NCBI GenBank assembly: GCA_937900965.1
Contig: CALCGJ010000082.1
Coordinates: 1 to 57,275 of the forward strand
Direction: 5' to 3'
Length of the DNA stretch: 57,275 bases
Source: an uncultured Bacteroidota bacterium
GTDB taxonomy: Bacteria; Bacteroidota; Bacteroidia; Bacteroidales; FEN-979
The notes under the pieces were generated by a model. That model was given only the letters and a program-made list of their open reading frames with translations. It did not search any database and was not told where the DNA came from. The position numbers and the translations under genes are program-made. Shown here piece by piece: positions 44,031 to 53,599 of the stretch (positions are counted from its first letter, which is position 1; every line of letters starts with the position of its first letter).

Positions 44031-44759
44031 GCGACCCGTAAATCTCTCTTTAACCAGGGATTCAATCTTTCCTGCAAAGGTATTGTCGATTGGAAATACT
44101 GTGATCTCGAACAGATAGCTCTCTTCTGAATGAGAGGTCAGCGTGATCACCGGCATACGGTTTACCGATACCCATGGTGTGGCGAGAATGGTTGATTTAA
44201 TCTGATCGGTAATCTCATTTAACTCTACCGGTCCGAGACAATCAAGTGTGAAGGTATACCCTTTACTTTGCCCTGTTCGGTCACTTTTTATATTAACTGC
44301 ATCGGCCAGTTTTGCATAAGGGATAAAAATGGTCTGGTTATCAAGTGTCTCCATTTCCAGAGAATAATTATTGAACGTTTTAATGATTCCCTTGATCTCA
44401 CCCACATGAAGCTGGTCCCCCACTTTGAGGCGGGTTGTACTTCTGAATATCACCCCGGCAATTACGTCTTTAACCCAGAAGCGGGAGATCCAAAAGAGAA
44501 CCATCAGCAATATGGCTAAGACTACAAATGCATATAACTCGTTGGTTTTCGAAAAGATAATTACAAACCAGGAGAGGAAAATCAACCAGAAGATCAATTC
44601 CACCACCGGAAATACTTTTATTGACTTATGCCGGAGTTTCTCTTTGTAAAGGGGGATAGGCAAGAGAAACCTGATGAGGCGGATTACCAGAAAAAGTGCC
44701 ATACCCCATCCGACGAATCGCAGGAAGAGATGAGCAGGATCAGGGCCGGTTAATTCCAT
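44013..44759 (-). CDS. Small-conductance mechanosensitive channel (MscS family)
   Basis: A 248-residue MscS-type protein: hydrophobic helices at about residues 12-32, 52-70 and 75-92, then the beta domain region VKDVIAGVIFRSTTRLKVGD, GIIKTFNNYSLEMETLDNQT and FIPYAKLADAVNIKSDRTGQ. MscS opens on membrane stretch to release solutes after hypo-osmotic shock. It lies 24 bases downstream of the giant transporter-ATPase gene on the same strand, so they are probably one transcript, which suggests linked control of ion content or turgor (inference). Confidence 0.8.
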   Translation of the reverse strand: MELTGPDPAHLFLRFVGWGMALFLVIRLIRFLLPIPLYKEKLRHKSIKVFPVVELIFWLIFLSWFVIIFSKTNELYAFVVLAILLMVLFWISRFWVKDVIAGVIFRSTTRLKVGDQLHVGEIKGIIKTFNNYSLEMETLDNQTIFIPYAKLADAVNIKSDRTGQSKGYTFTLDCLGPVELNEITDQIKSTILATPWVSVNRMPVITLTSHSEESYLFEITVFPIDNTFAGKIESLVKERFTGRLANSH

Positions 44760-44783
44760 AGTTGTAATTCCTCGTATGATTAA

Positions 44784-47700
44784 TTACTGAATGACATGTT
44801 TCAGATGAATATAGAGATACCTGTCAAGTTCAAAAATATGACCAGCTCGCTCGGTGATCAATCCAGCCCGCTTCAGAAAGAGAAGCTGTTTCTCAACCTC
44901 ATTTACAGGATCCAATGTTAACCGTTGAAGTTTGTGAAGATCAAGTCGTTTATGAAGCAGAAACTGAATCAGGTAGAGCCGGACCGTCGGGCTTAATCGT
45001 TCGAGGATCGAATGTTCAGGTAATTGTGGCTGCCTGATGAAGAGGGTGTCATCCTGGAAATCGGTGATGTTTGAGACCCATGCAAGCAAAGTAGCTCCGA
45101 TATTTCCGCGTGTGTAAGAAAAGTATCTGGCGAAAAGTTTTGCCTGTGCTGTGCGGGATAGCCTGATATTCCCTTTATCGGATCTCCGGATATCAAGACC
45201 ACTCGATTGATGCCGAAACATCACCACCTCCTGAATGGCAAGCGTATTGAATGGTTGAAGGTCAACAACGGTAAGAAGACAGGATTCTATATCAGACACC
45301 TGGTTGATGATGCGGTAACTGGATTCAGAGGCTGTCAGGAGAAAAAGGCACTTATGACCATATCTCCGGATCAGGTCTACGATTAGTTTTAAAACTGTTG
45401 CTCCGGTGGGTGATTTTTCCCACCAGAGTTCAAGATCATCAATAACTACAAGTGAGTTCTCTCCCAGAGCATTAAAAATCTGATCGGTTGTTCCGTCAAT
45501 CCCTGTGCTCTCCTGAAGCATTTTCCAGAAAACTTCCGGATCGCAGGAGCCAGCCGGAGGGGAGCTGATCGCATAGACTTGTTTACCCTGGAACAGGTTT
45601 GAAGAGATATAACTGAGGAAGAATGTTTTGCCGGAATTTCGATCACCCCGTATCAGGATTCCTCCGGAAAATCCCTTTTTGAACCGTGATATAGCCTGTT
45701 GTATCTGGACAATCTCTTTCTGCCGATTTACCCAGAACACAGATTTGAAATTATATTTCTGAAGGAAAAGTTGCCGGTAGTAAAAAGGTAACCTGTTAAG
45801 CAACTCCTCCTGCGGCTTAACACGTTCGTGTAGTGTAAGAAGCGAATCCACCAGCGATTTCTGCCTTCCGTCTCCCGCACTGATTTTTTTTGCAAAGAGA
45901 AGGGCATCACTCTGTCTGTACCAGATCGCTGTGCTCATTTTATGAATGCGCTTCCTGGCCCCACGAAGTGAGTCCTTCATCAGATTTAACCTGTCGCGGG
46001 CATCTCGTTTTTTAATATATTGTTTATAGGTATCCGGGGTATGGAGAAGACGACCGACAGTCAGTTCGCCAACAGTGGTGCTTACCTTCTGTTCAAAATC
46101 TACCTTTTGATGGTCAAGATCGGTCTGGATCTTTTTAAGTTCCTCTTGCACAACCGCCATCTGTTCTGTTACAAAGTCAGAAAACCGTTCACCGCCACCA
46201 GAGAACCTTCCCGGAGAATCATCTTCCTGTAAGACAATCGCAAGAGTACTTTTTGACTCCGTATTCATGTTACCGATACTGACCAGCCTCAGGGCATTTT
46301 TAATTTTCCAGGCTGATTGATAGATTGTTCCCGGGAATGTCCCCCTGATATGGTTTAACCCTTCAAAGAGATTACGTTGGACATGATAATCCACCAATTG
46401 GTAAGTAGAGAGGTTCAGAGGTTTCAGATCTCCACTGATTAGTTCACCTGGTTCTTTTATACTGTCGGGAACAAGCAGTTCAGTTTTTTCCGGCAGTTTA
46501 TTCACCAGGGCTTTGATCCCGATCAGCGATTTGTCAATGATCCTGTCGAGGGTTAGTTGAAAATCTGTTTTGTCGTCCCACAGAATATCTGATTCATCCA
46601 GGTTGAACTGGCAGGCGGGATCTGCCTGGAGCTCATTCAGGTAATATTTTAACCTTACGTTCAAATTCTCAGAACGTTGAATAATCTGGGAGTAGGTTAG
46701 TTGTTTGATTTCATCCTGGACACGATCCAGGATTTTTTTCAGGCGAAAGACAAAGAGTCTGAGCCTGATTTCCAGTTTTATCCCGTTGTATAGAAGGATT
46801 CTGTTCCCGGCCCATAAATCAGGAATCAGTGTGATCTTATGAAGCAGGTGTTTGGTAGCTGTCTTTTTATCTTCCGCAGCATTTTGGTTTGGGGACCCTG
46901 AATCAATGAGATTACTCAGGTCAACAAACAGGAGTGAAATATTTTCAACCAGTATGCCTGACAATACGTTGTCAGCTTCCTGGTTGAGTTTTTTCAAATT
47001 TCTGATTGCTTCCCGTATCTCTTTTTTTGCAGCATTCAGTCTCGCTTTATCTTCCTCCGGATACTGTGAAAGATCGAAAAAGAGCTGGGTTGCCTGCAGC
47101 AGGCTTCTGAACCCGGTAACGGTTGCTGTATTTATCTGCCCGAGCTTAACCAAAGAGCCATCGAGGATCTGGTATACTCCTTCAGGGAGAACGTTCCTGA
47201 TCATCCGTTGAAACCGGACGGTATAGGAGATTCCATCGCTGATTTTTTTTTCAGAGTGGATGAATCGGGTGATCCTTTTGAAGTTTCTGGCAGCAAGTGT
47301 ATCAGAATTGTGAATCTCCAGATGGCGGGGAAAGAGCCTTATTTTAATTGTGGCTGGGGATTTGTCCACTGATTCCTGAATACCGGAGATCAGAAATTTC
47401 ATCCCCTTGTCAAGTCCTTCGCGTTGCTGGGTGAGGATACTCTTTTGCAATTCTTCAACAATTTTCTCAGTTAGAACAAGTTGATTTGTTTTAATAGAAG
47501 CTAACTGCCGGGCTCGTTTAGTCTCAGGCAGTCGTCGGAAAGGCTCTGATTCAATTAATTGTACTGACTCCAGGATGTTGTTTTCCAGGGCAACAACTTT
47601 GTTTACATTGTACCGGAAAGCTGGTTGAACGAAATCCTTAAAGAACCCGGACAGGAGATCTAAACAGGATGTGTATAACTTCTTGAGTTCCTCAGGAACT

Positions 47701-49988
47701 CCTTCAGGGAGAGAGGATTCAGGAGAGTTTATTGGCTTCTTTGATAGTTTATATTGCCCGGGTCGATCGGGAATATATTTGTACTGATGTTTGTCAATTT
47801 CCAGGCTAAGCTGTTTAAATGCAGATGATGCCTTGATGAGAAGGACAGTGCCGATCTGATGCAGCAGGATGTTGATGGTTTCAATATACTCTGCTTCATT
47901 TCCCTTTTCTATTGCGGGGATGCCGGTGATAACAAGGTCGGTGGTCCGGGATTCGGCCTGTACAATTTCGTAAAAAGGCCGTTGTTTGATATGATTGTCG
48001 ATCACCTTTACTGTCGCATTGATTCGGAGTGTCTCAAGCAGCTCTTCAGCTTCAGTATAGATATGATCCTGTTGCTCCGTAAGTGAGCTAACAATAATCA
48101 GGCGAATTGTGGCTCCATTCCAATGATCCGAAGAAAGTAACAGCCTTGTAAGGGCAATGGCAAGATTTCCCTGGTTACTGACATCTTTCCACCAGATGTC
48201 AATTGTTTTGTATTCGCCAAAACCAGTCCGTTTGTCCCAATCGAGAAGCAAAACATTGAGGTCAAGTTCATAGAGGGTTTTCAGCATTTCCGCAAACCGT
48301 TCCGGCTGCTGCGTCTCCCTGGCCCAACCCATCATCACGGTGTTGGGTTCAAATCCCGAGAAACCATAAACGCCTGCAATGGATTCTATTCCGTCGTACA
48401 AATCCCTGACTGTTTTTCGCTGGGTAAACATGCCGGGAACCTCCTCCTCAGATGTTGCATCCCCATCAGTTCGTGTGACAAGAATTTGGGCATCTTTATT
48501 TACCCTCAGGTCGAAATTGGAGAGCACCCCATGCTTTCCCACCAGCGATCGTCCAAACTCAATCAGGTGTGGCCGTTTTTCAGTTCCACCACTGAACAGG
48601 ATGATATTGGGCTGCCAGTTTCGTTGTTCCAGCGGCCGTTTCCGCATCCGGTGCAGAGCACTCCGCACCAGGGATGAGTAAACACTTTGCCAAACATCTC
48701 CTGAGTCAGTTTGCTGTTGTCTCCTTTTCAGAAAATAGTAGAGGAGTCCCATAATGATGAATGCAGCGAACATTGACATCATATCCAGCTTGAACATTAC
48801 TCCAAACGCAGCGATGAAGCCAATCAAGCCGAAATAACGGTTTACCCGGAAGGAGGGGCGGAAATCGGTGCTGGCCCAGTTCTCAAGGAAAAAGGCGATG
48901 TTGATGAAGCCATAGGAGGCCAGGTAAAACATTGTCACGATACCGGCGATCACATCCAGTTCCCCGATCAGGATACCAGCTTCAGCGATAAGAAAAATGA
49001 CCAGCAGGGCATTACGGGGTTCATTGGATGCTCCATAACCCCGGGCAAAAATTTTCGGGGTGATCCTGTCGGCAGAGGTTGCCTGCAGAATCCTGGGCCC
49101 TCCAAGAATACCGCCCAGAGCCGATGAGAGGGTAGCTCCCCAGATTCCGGCAATCACAAAGGGGGCAAACCAGGCAATCTTCATCAGGAAGTTGTAGTCG
49201 GTCAGGAGCAACTCCCGGTCGACAAACAGGGCAAACGCAACTGCCAGCCCAATATAGATTATAAGCCCTACGGCTATAGCTGCAAGTGTTCCTCGGGGGA
49301 TTGCCGACTTTGGATCTTTCAGGTCGCCCGACATAGCCACTCCTGCTGTAAACCCAGTGACTGCCGGGAAAAAGATGGCAAATACGATCTCAGGGGAGAC
49401 TCCATCCCGGAAATAGGAGAGACTTACTGTTGATGATGAAAAATCCTCTTTGACAAAAAACCCGACTATGATGGAGATAAGCGATAATCCGATTGCACCC
49501 ATAATGTAATACTGGGTTTTGATGGCTACCGAGGTACTTATTAAAGCGAGAATTACCAGAAGCAGGATGGCGACTGTGCCCACGATCCTGAATCCCATCA
49601 CATTTTGTTCCAATCCGGTGAAGTTCCTGATGGCATCGATGGCTAGGAAGCTTTCAGCAAAACCGATTAGATAAAGGGATATACTGAGGGCTGTACCAAT
49701 GAAGAGTGTGATCCCGATCGCTCCACCTATAGGTAAACCCAAACTGCGTGAGAGGATATAATAAATCCCACCGGCTTTGATCTTTTTATCTGTGGCAATT
49801 GAAGAGATACTCAAGCCGGTGGAGATGGAGATCACATGGGCCAGCACGATGATAATGAGGGCGCTGATCAATCCTGCCTGGCCAACAACCCACCCCAGAC
49901 GCATGTACATGATCACACCGAGAATAGTCAGCAAAGAGGGGGTAAAGACACCTGCAAATGCACCAAATTTTTTGGCTTTTTCGACCAT
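44784..49988 (-). CDS. SLC12-like transporter fused to P-loop ATPase and winged-helix-like tail (1734 aa)
   Basis: Residues about 1-425 are a 12-helix amino-acid-polyamine-organocation permease core (YGAFAGVFTPSLLTILGVIM-like start, GWVVGQAGLI, GFTAGVAMSGDLKDPKSAIP). Residues about 440-760 resemble the cytosolic SLC12 C-terminal domain: ESIAGVYGFSGFEPNTVMMG and IDIWWKDVSNQGNLA parallel cation-chloride cotransporter features. A long helical stretch (about 760-1420) follows. A P-loop ATPase then has Walker A GDRNSGKT near 1447 and Walker B SLVVIDDLELWW near 1515, and the last about 70 residues (VRLYLIQFLLHKRLDLHKLQ ... LKRAGLITERAGHIFELDRY) look like a winged helix. The frame is continuous and there is no internal stop. 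Inferred substrate: chloride with K+ or Na+. I know of no described SLC12-ATPase fusion. Confidence 0.85.
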   Translation of the reverse strand: MVEKAKKFGAFAGVFTPSLLTILGVIMYMRLGWVVGQAGLISALIIIVLAHVISISTGLSISSIATDKKIKAGGIYYILSRSLGLPIGGAIGITLFIGTALSISLYLIGFAESFLAIDAIRNFTGLEQNVMGFRIVGTVAILLLVILALISTSVAIKTQYYIMGAIGLSLISIIVGFFVKEDFSSSTVSLSYFRDGVSPEIVFAIFFPAVTGFTAGVAMSGDLKDPKSAIPRGTLAAIAVGLIIYIGLAVAFALFVDRELLLTDYNFLMKIAWFAPFVIAGIWGATLSSALGGILGGPRILQATSADRITPKIFARGYGASNEPRNALLVIFLIAEAGILIGELDVIAGIVTMFYLASYGFINIAFFLENWASTDFRPSFRVNRYFGLIGFIAAFGVMFKLDMMSMFAAFIIMGLLYYFLKRRQQQTDSGDVWQSVYSSLVRSALHRMRKRPLEQRNWQPNIILFSGGTEKRPHLIEFGRSLVGKHGVLSNFDLRVNKDAQILVTRTDGDATSEEEVPGMFTQRKTVRDLYDGIESIAGVYGFSGFEPNTVMMGWARETQQPERFAEMLKTLYELDLNVLLLDWDKRTGFGEYKTIDIWWKDVSNQGNLAIALTRLLLSSDHWNGATIRLIIVSSLTEQQDHIYTEAEELLETLRINATVKVIDNHIKQRPFYEIVQAESRTTDLVITGIPAIEKGNEAEYIETINILLHQIGTVLLIKASSAFKQLSLEIDKHQYKYIPDRPGQYKLSKKPINSPESSLPEGVPEELKKLYTSCLDLLSGFFKDFVQPAFRYNVNKVVALENNILESVQLIESEPFRRLPETKRARQLASIKTNQLVLTEKIVEELQKSILTQQREGLDKGMKFLISGIQESVDKSPATIKIRLFPRHLEIHNSDTLAARNFKRITRFIHSEKKISDGISYTVRFQRMIRNVLPEGVYQILDGSLVKLGQINTATVTGFRSLLQATQLFFDLSQYPEEDKARLNAAKKEIREAIRNLKKLNQEADNVLSGILVENISLLFVDLSNLIDSGSPNQNAAEDKKTATKHLLHKITLIPDLWAGNRILLYNGIKLEIRLRLFVFRLKKILDRVQDEIKQLTYSQIIQRSENLNVRLKYYLNELQADPACQFNLDESDILWDDKTDFQLTLDRIIDKSLIGIKALVNKLPEKTELLVPDSIKEPGELISGDLKPLNLSTYQLVDYHVQRNLFEGLNHIRGTFPGTIYQSAWKIKNALRLVSIGNMNTESKSTLAIVLQEDDSPGRFSGGGERFSDFVTEQMAVVQEELKKIQTDLDHQKVDFEQKVSTTVGELTVGRLLHTPDTYKQYIKKRDARDRLNLMKDSLRGARKRIHKMSTAIWYRQSDALLFAKKISAGDGRQKSLVDSLLTLHERVKPQEELLNRLPFYYRQLFLQKYNFKSVFWVNRQKEIVQIQQAISRFKKGFSGGILIRGDRNSGKTFFLSYISSNLFQGKQVYAISSPPAGSCDPEVFWKMLQESTGIDGTTDQIFNALGENSLVVIDDLELWWEKSPTGATVLKLIVDLIRRYGHKCLFLLTASESSYRIINQVSDIESCLLTVVDLQPFNTLAIQEVVMFRHQSSGLDIRRSDKGNIRLSRTAQAKLFARYFSYTRGNIGATLLAWVSNITDFQDDTLFIRQPQLPEHSILERLSPTVRLYLIQFLLHKRLDLHKLQRLTLDPVNEVEKQLLFLKRAGLITERAGHIFELDRYLYIHLKHVIQ

Positions 49989-50043
49989 AAAAATTTTTTC
50001 CGCGGGTAAAACGGGAGTTAAAGGTACGGAATATTTAACATTA

Positions 50044-50152
50044 ACCCCTAAATCCCCAGCTCGCCCCCAAACCCCCTAAAGGGGGCTTACTCTGCTCCGC
50101 AGTCATATCCTCCCAAAGGGAGGAGCAAGTCCCCTTTAGGGGATTTAGGGGT
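50044..50152. repeat. Long imperfect inverted repeat between aspD and the transporter gene
   Basis: Outer arms ACCCCTAAATCCCC (50044-50057) and GGGGATTTAGGGGT (50139-50152) are perfectly complementary. Inner palindromes CCCCCTAAAGGGGG (50072-50085) and TCCTCCCAAAGGGAGGA (50108-50124) lie between them. A promoter-like TAAAGGTA (minus TACCTTTA, one mismatch to TAnnTTTG) at 50019-50026 may serve the transporter gene. Confidence 0.8.
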
Positions 50153-50156
50153 AGAG

Positions 50157-51794
50157 TCATTTATTCTTCCAGGCATCAACATACTCCGAAACGATCTCTT
50201 TGATCCCTTGGGCGATAGCCGTATAGGCTGTATCATCGAGATTGGCCAGGGAGACCCGGATTGACCATTGAGGACCGTCGAAGCCACCTCCATTCAGTAA
50301 AACAATGGATTCAAGTTCCGCAAGCCGGAAAACGACATCCACCGGTTCGAAATTCTTAACTAGAAAATCAGCGAACTCTTTTCCATGAGTTTTCTCTGCC
50401 CATAACATGATATCCAGCTCGGCATAATACCCGGCCCGGTCTGGGTTTGGTTTCAGCTTGAATCCCATCCCTTCGAAAAGGAGTGTCAGCCTTTTGTGAA
50501 TGATGTCGCAGGTGAGCTGTTTGTAAGCGTTATTCTTGTCGAAGAGAGCAAAGGCAGCAAATAGCGTCATCTGGATCTGCTGGGGCAGTGAGAGACCTGC
50601 CGTATGGTTGAGTGCCACCATCCGGCTGTCGGCTACCATCCGGTCGATGAATTTCAACTTGTCGGGATGCAGATGGATGGAGTGATACCGTTTGAAGAGA
50701 ACCTTTTTTTTGGCCTCTGGAAGCTCTTCTATCATCCGGTCATAAATATTCTTTTCATGCAGGGCAATCACACCCAACCGCCATCCGGTGCAACCGAAAT
50801 ACTTGGAAAATGAGTAGACCCCGAGTGTGTTATGCGGGATTTCGGCCATCAGGGAACGGAAACCGTTGACGAAGGTACCATATACATCATCCGTGATGAA
50901 CATCAGGTTGGGGTTATCCTTTTTGATGATGTCGATGATCTTCTTCCGTTCGCGGGGGCTGAGGGCAACAGAAGGAGGGTTGCTGGGGTTGACAAGGTAT
51001 GCAATTTTAATCTCCGGATCTTTCAGCTTATCCAGCTCCTCATCAGGATACTCCCAGTTGTGCATTCCGTCGACATTTTTCCCGGTTGCGTTTATATGGA
51101 TCACCTTGAAGTTGAAGCGGTCGAGCTCCGGGATTTCGATGTAGGGGGTGAATATCGGGATAAACAGTGCCACTTTATCGCCGCGTTTAATCAGGAAATT
51201 CTGCATCAGAGAGTCGAAGATATAACACATGGCTGCCGTTCCCCCTTCTGTAGCAAAAAGATCGTACTTTCCTTTGGGTGGACGATTGGCGCACATCTCT
51301 TGCACAAGGTAGTCCTGGACAATCGCCTCAGGAATTTTCAGCATGCGGTCAGGCACCGGGTACTGATCGCCGATCACCCCTTCGGCCAGTTCATGAACGA
51401 AGGCATCGGGATTGAACTGGTGGTTTTTCAAGCCATAGCTGTAAAGCTCTTTAAGAAGGTTGATGCCGGGTTTTTCTTTATTTTTCCTAAGGAAAACATG
51501 AAACCGTTTAGCAATCCCCTCCTGCCTGGGAATGCCGGCAAGTCCCTGTTTGTAGTTCATCGCATGCCGGCACTCCTCCATCCCGAATTGCCCAAGTGTA
51601 AACAGAGCCTCCCTGGGTGTGGTTGCGATCCAGTTGGGGTTTCCCCGACCGGCATTCAATGTGGCATGTGTGGTTTTGTTAGTGTGATGGTTTGCCAGGT
51701 TGATCAATGTGTTCTTGATCTCGAAGGGACTCATCTGTTCGAGCTTCTTTTCAGCTGCCCTGGTTGTTTTAATTTTTGGAATTCTTGAAGCCAT
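50157..51794 (-). CDS. aspD: Aspartate 4-decarboxylase / aspartate aminotransferase
   Basis: A 545-residue PLP enzyme of the aspartate beta-decarboxylase family, longer than ordinary aminotransferases. Markers are LNAGRGNPNWIATTPREALF near the N-terminus, ATEGGTAAMCYIFDSL, LVNPSNPPSVALSPRERKKI and VYSFSKYFGCTGWRLGVIAL, where the PLP lysine is Lys331. It releases CO2 from L-aspartate to give L-alanine. With the exchanger 12 bases upstream, decarboxylation consumes a cytosolic proton per cycle and so makes proton-motive force. Confidence 0.9.
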   Translation of the reverse strand: MASRIPKIKTTRAAEKKLEQMSPFEIKNTLINLANHHTNKTTHATLNAGRGNPNWIATTPREALFTLGQFGMEECRHAMNYKQGLAGIPRQEGIAKRFHVFLRKNKEKPGINLLKELYSYGLKNHQFNPDAFVHELAEGVIGDQYPVPDRMLKIPEAIVQDYLVQEMCANRPPKGKYDLFATEGGTAAMCYIFDSLMQNFLIKRGDKVALFIPIFTPYIEIPELDRFNFKVIHINATGKNVDGMHNWEYPDEELDKLKDPEIKIAYLVNPSNPPSVALSPRERKKIIDIIKKDNPNLMFITDDVYGTFVNGFRSLMAEIPHNTLGVYSFSKYFGCTGWRLGVIALHEKNIYDRMIEELPEAKKKVLFKRYHSIHLHPDKLKFIDRMVADSRMVALNHTAGLSLPQQIQMTLFAAFALFDKNNAYKQLTCDIIHKRLTLLFEGMGFKLKPNPDRAGYYAELDIMLWAEKTHGKEFADFLVKNFEPVDVVFRLAELESIVLLNGGGFDGPQWSIRVSLANLDDTAYTAIAQGIKEIVSEYVDAWKNK

Positions 51795-51806
51795 AACAGA
51801 GGATTT

Positions 51807-53507
51807 TTAATTCATCAGAAAAACGATTATTATACCGCAAATGATCAATAGCGTGTTTCCAACGGCATAGGTCACGGTATATCCTAACGTTGGTAGCGGG
51901 CTTTCCAGCGAATCCTGAACTGCAGGCAGAGCTGCAGTGGTCGTCCGGGCTCCGCAACAGCAGCCAAGGCCAATTGCCACATCGAATTTAAACACGTACC
52001 GGGCCAGGATGATCCCAATCAGCAGGGGGACCAGGGAGGCTATCGCACCGATCACAAAAAGCATGACTCCAACCTGCTGAAACCCGGAAACGAAGCTGGG
52101 TCCGGCTGATATCCCTACCACAGCAATGAAGGCAGTTAATCCCAGGTTGGTCATGATCCAGAGGGCAGGCTGAGGTATTTGTGCAACCGAGGGATGTTTG
52201 GAACGCAGCCATCCGAAGAAAAGGCCTGCGATCAGTGCACCTCCGCTGGTACTCAGGCTGAGGCTGACTTTACCAATATGGAATGCCAGAACGCCAACCA
52301 ATCCTCCTAGAAGAATCCCCAGGCCGACCGAAATCAGATCGGTGGTATTGGTCATGAGATCAGGGATTCCGAGCAGCTTTACTGCCTCTTTTACATCTTT
52401 CTGCGGGCCGATAATTGTAAGTATATCTCCTTTATGCAAAACAGTTGCAGGCATCATTGGGATTTCTGTTCCTACCCTGGAAATTTTTTGCAGCGAGACC
52501 CTGAGATCCACGTACTGGTGACTCAACTCACGGATTGTCATACCGTTCGCTTTCTTGTTGGTCAGCAAAACCTTTACTGACTCAACTTCGAAATTCAACA
52601 GTTGTGAATCGAAAATTTCTTTCCCGATAATCTTCTCTTCCGTGATTATACCAACACCTTTTCCCTGGATGACGACATCATCATGAGCTTGAAATTTATA
52701 GTCAGGAGTGGCTTCAAAGATTTCATGGGTACCTTTTTTACGGATCCGTTCAACATAGATCCTGTACCCATCGTCGATGAATTTCTTTTGTACCTCCCGG
52801 ACTGTTTTTCCCACGAAAAAGGAATCGGAATTGATGTTAAAGCCACGAAATACGATTCCGGAGAAAGTTGAAATCAGGCTTAGATCATCTGACCCAACTC
52901 CTAATTTAGCTGCAAGGTCAATACACTGCTGGCGTGCCTTCTTCAGACCACCCCAGAATAGGGGGCCAACCTGGGCAAGAAAAAAGGCAGATCCAATGGT
53001 CCCGAAGAGATAAGTGACTGCATAACAGACCGGAATGGCATTAACCATACTTTTCTTTAGTTCCGGATCCATTGTCAGTGAGTTGATCGTATCTCCGCCA
53101 ACACCAATTACAGCTGAAATGGTTTGGGCACCAGCAAATAAACCGGCAGTTTGTCCGGCATTATACCCCATCATTTTTGCAAGTAACCAGGTGGAAACCA
53201 GGGCCACTACAGAAATGATAACGGTGAAGAGCACCTGGGGAAGCCCCGATTTTTTCATACTGTTAAAGAACTGAGGCCCGACACTGTACCCCACGGAAAA
53301 GAGAAAAATGAGGAAGAAGATCTGCTTCACGTCGTTGGAGATATCAATCTTCATTTGCCCAACGATGACACCTACCAGCAAAACACTGGTGACGTTACCA
53401 AGGGAGAAGGTTTTGTATTTGAAACGACCGATGAAAAATCCGGCTGCAATGGTAAGAAAAACAGCAAGCTCCGGATGTTCTCGGAATGTTGTCAGGAACC
53501 AGTTCAT
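51807..53507 (-). CDS. aspT: Aspartate:alanine exchanger family transporter
   Basis: A 566-residue transporter with an N-terminal membrane half (about residues 10-190), two TrkA-C-like cytosolic domains in the middle (about 200-385; FNINSDSFFVGKTVREVQKK and VKVLLTNKKANGMTIRELSH) and a second membrane half including GFQQVGVMLFVIG and the CCCGARTTTAALPAVQDSLE motif. This AspT/YidE/YbjL layout exchanges aspartate in for alanine out. It is the first gene of the two-gene aspT-aspD operon. A weak -7-like TACATTCG (minus) lies at 53532-53539, before the start. Confidence 0.9.
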   Translation of the reverse strand: MNWFLTTFREHPELAVFLTIAAGFFIGRFKYKTFSLGNVTSVLLVGVIVGQMKIDISNDVKQIFFLIFLFSVGYSVGPQFFNSMKKSGLPQVLFTVIISVVALVSTWLLAKMMGYNAGQTAGLFAGAQTISAVIGVGGDTINSLTMDPELKKSMVNAIPVCYAVTYLFGTIGSAFFLAQVGPLFWGGLKKARQQCIDLAAKLGVGSDDLSLISTFSGIVFRGFNINSDSFFVGKTVREVQKKFIDDGYRIYVERIRKKGTHEIFEATPDYKFQAHDDVVIQGKGVGIITEEKIIGKEIFDSQLLNFEVESVKVLLTNKKANGMTIRELSHQYVDLRVSLQKISRVGTEIPMMPATVLHKGDILTIIGPQKDVKEAVKLLGIPDLMTNTTDLISVGLGILLGGLVGVLAFHIGKVSLSLSTSGGALIAGLFFGWLRSKHPSVAQIPQPALWIMTNLGLTAFIAVVGISAGPSFVSGFQQVGVMLFVIGAIASLVPLLIGIILARYVFKFDVAIGLGCCCGARTTTAALPAVQDSLESPLPTLGYTVTYAVGNTLLIICGIIIVFLMN

Positions 53508-53564
53508 AGTGATGATATTTAATTTGACATCCGAATGTAAAGAAAATATTCAATTTACATGAAA

Positions 53565-53599
53565 CCCTGATCCCTGATCCCTAATCGCTAATCACTGAT
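53565..53599. repeat. Heptamer array (CCCTGAT family), 5 units
   Basis: CCCTGAT twice, CCCTAAT, CGCTAAT, CACTGAT, ending at the first base of the ferritin-like gene's stop codon. It is the only thing recognisable in the gap to aspT. Confidence 0.8.

Noticed and set aside
50832-51788. 318-codon open frame on the plus strand
   Set aside because: It lies completely antisense to the aspartate 4-decarboxylase gene, shows no family motifs, and its composition follows the coding strand in reverse. A shadow frame.
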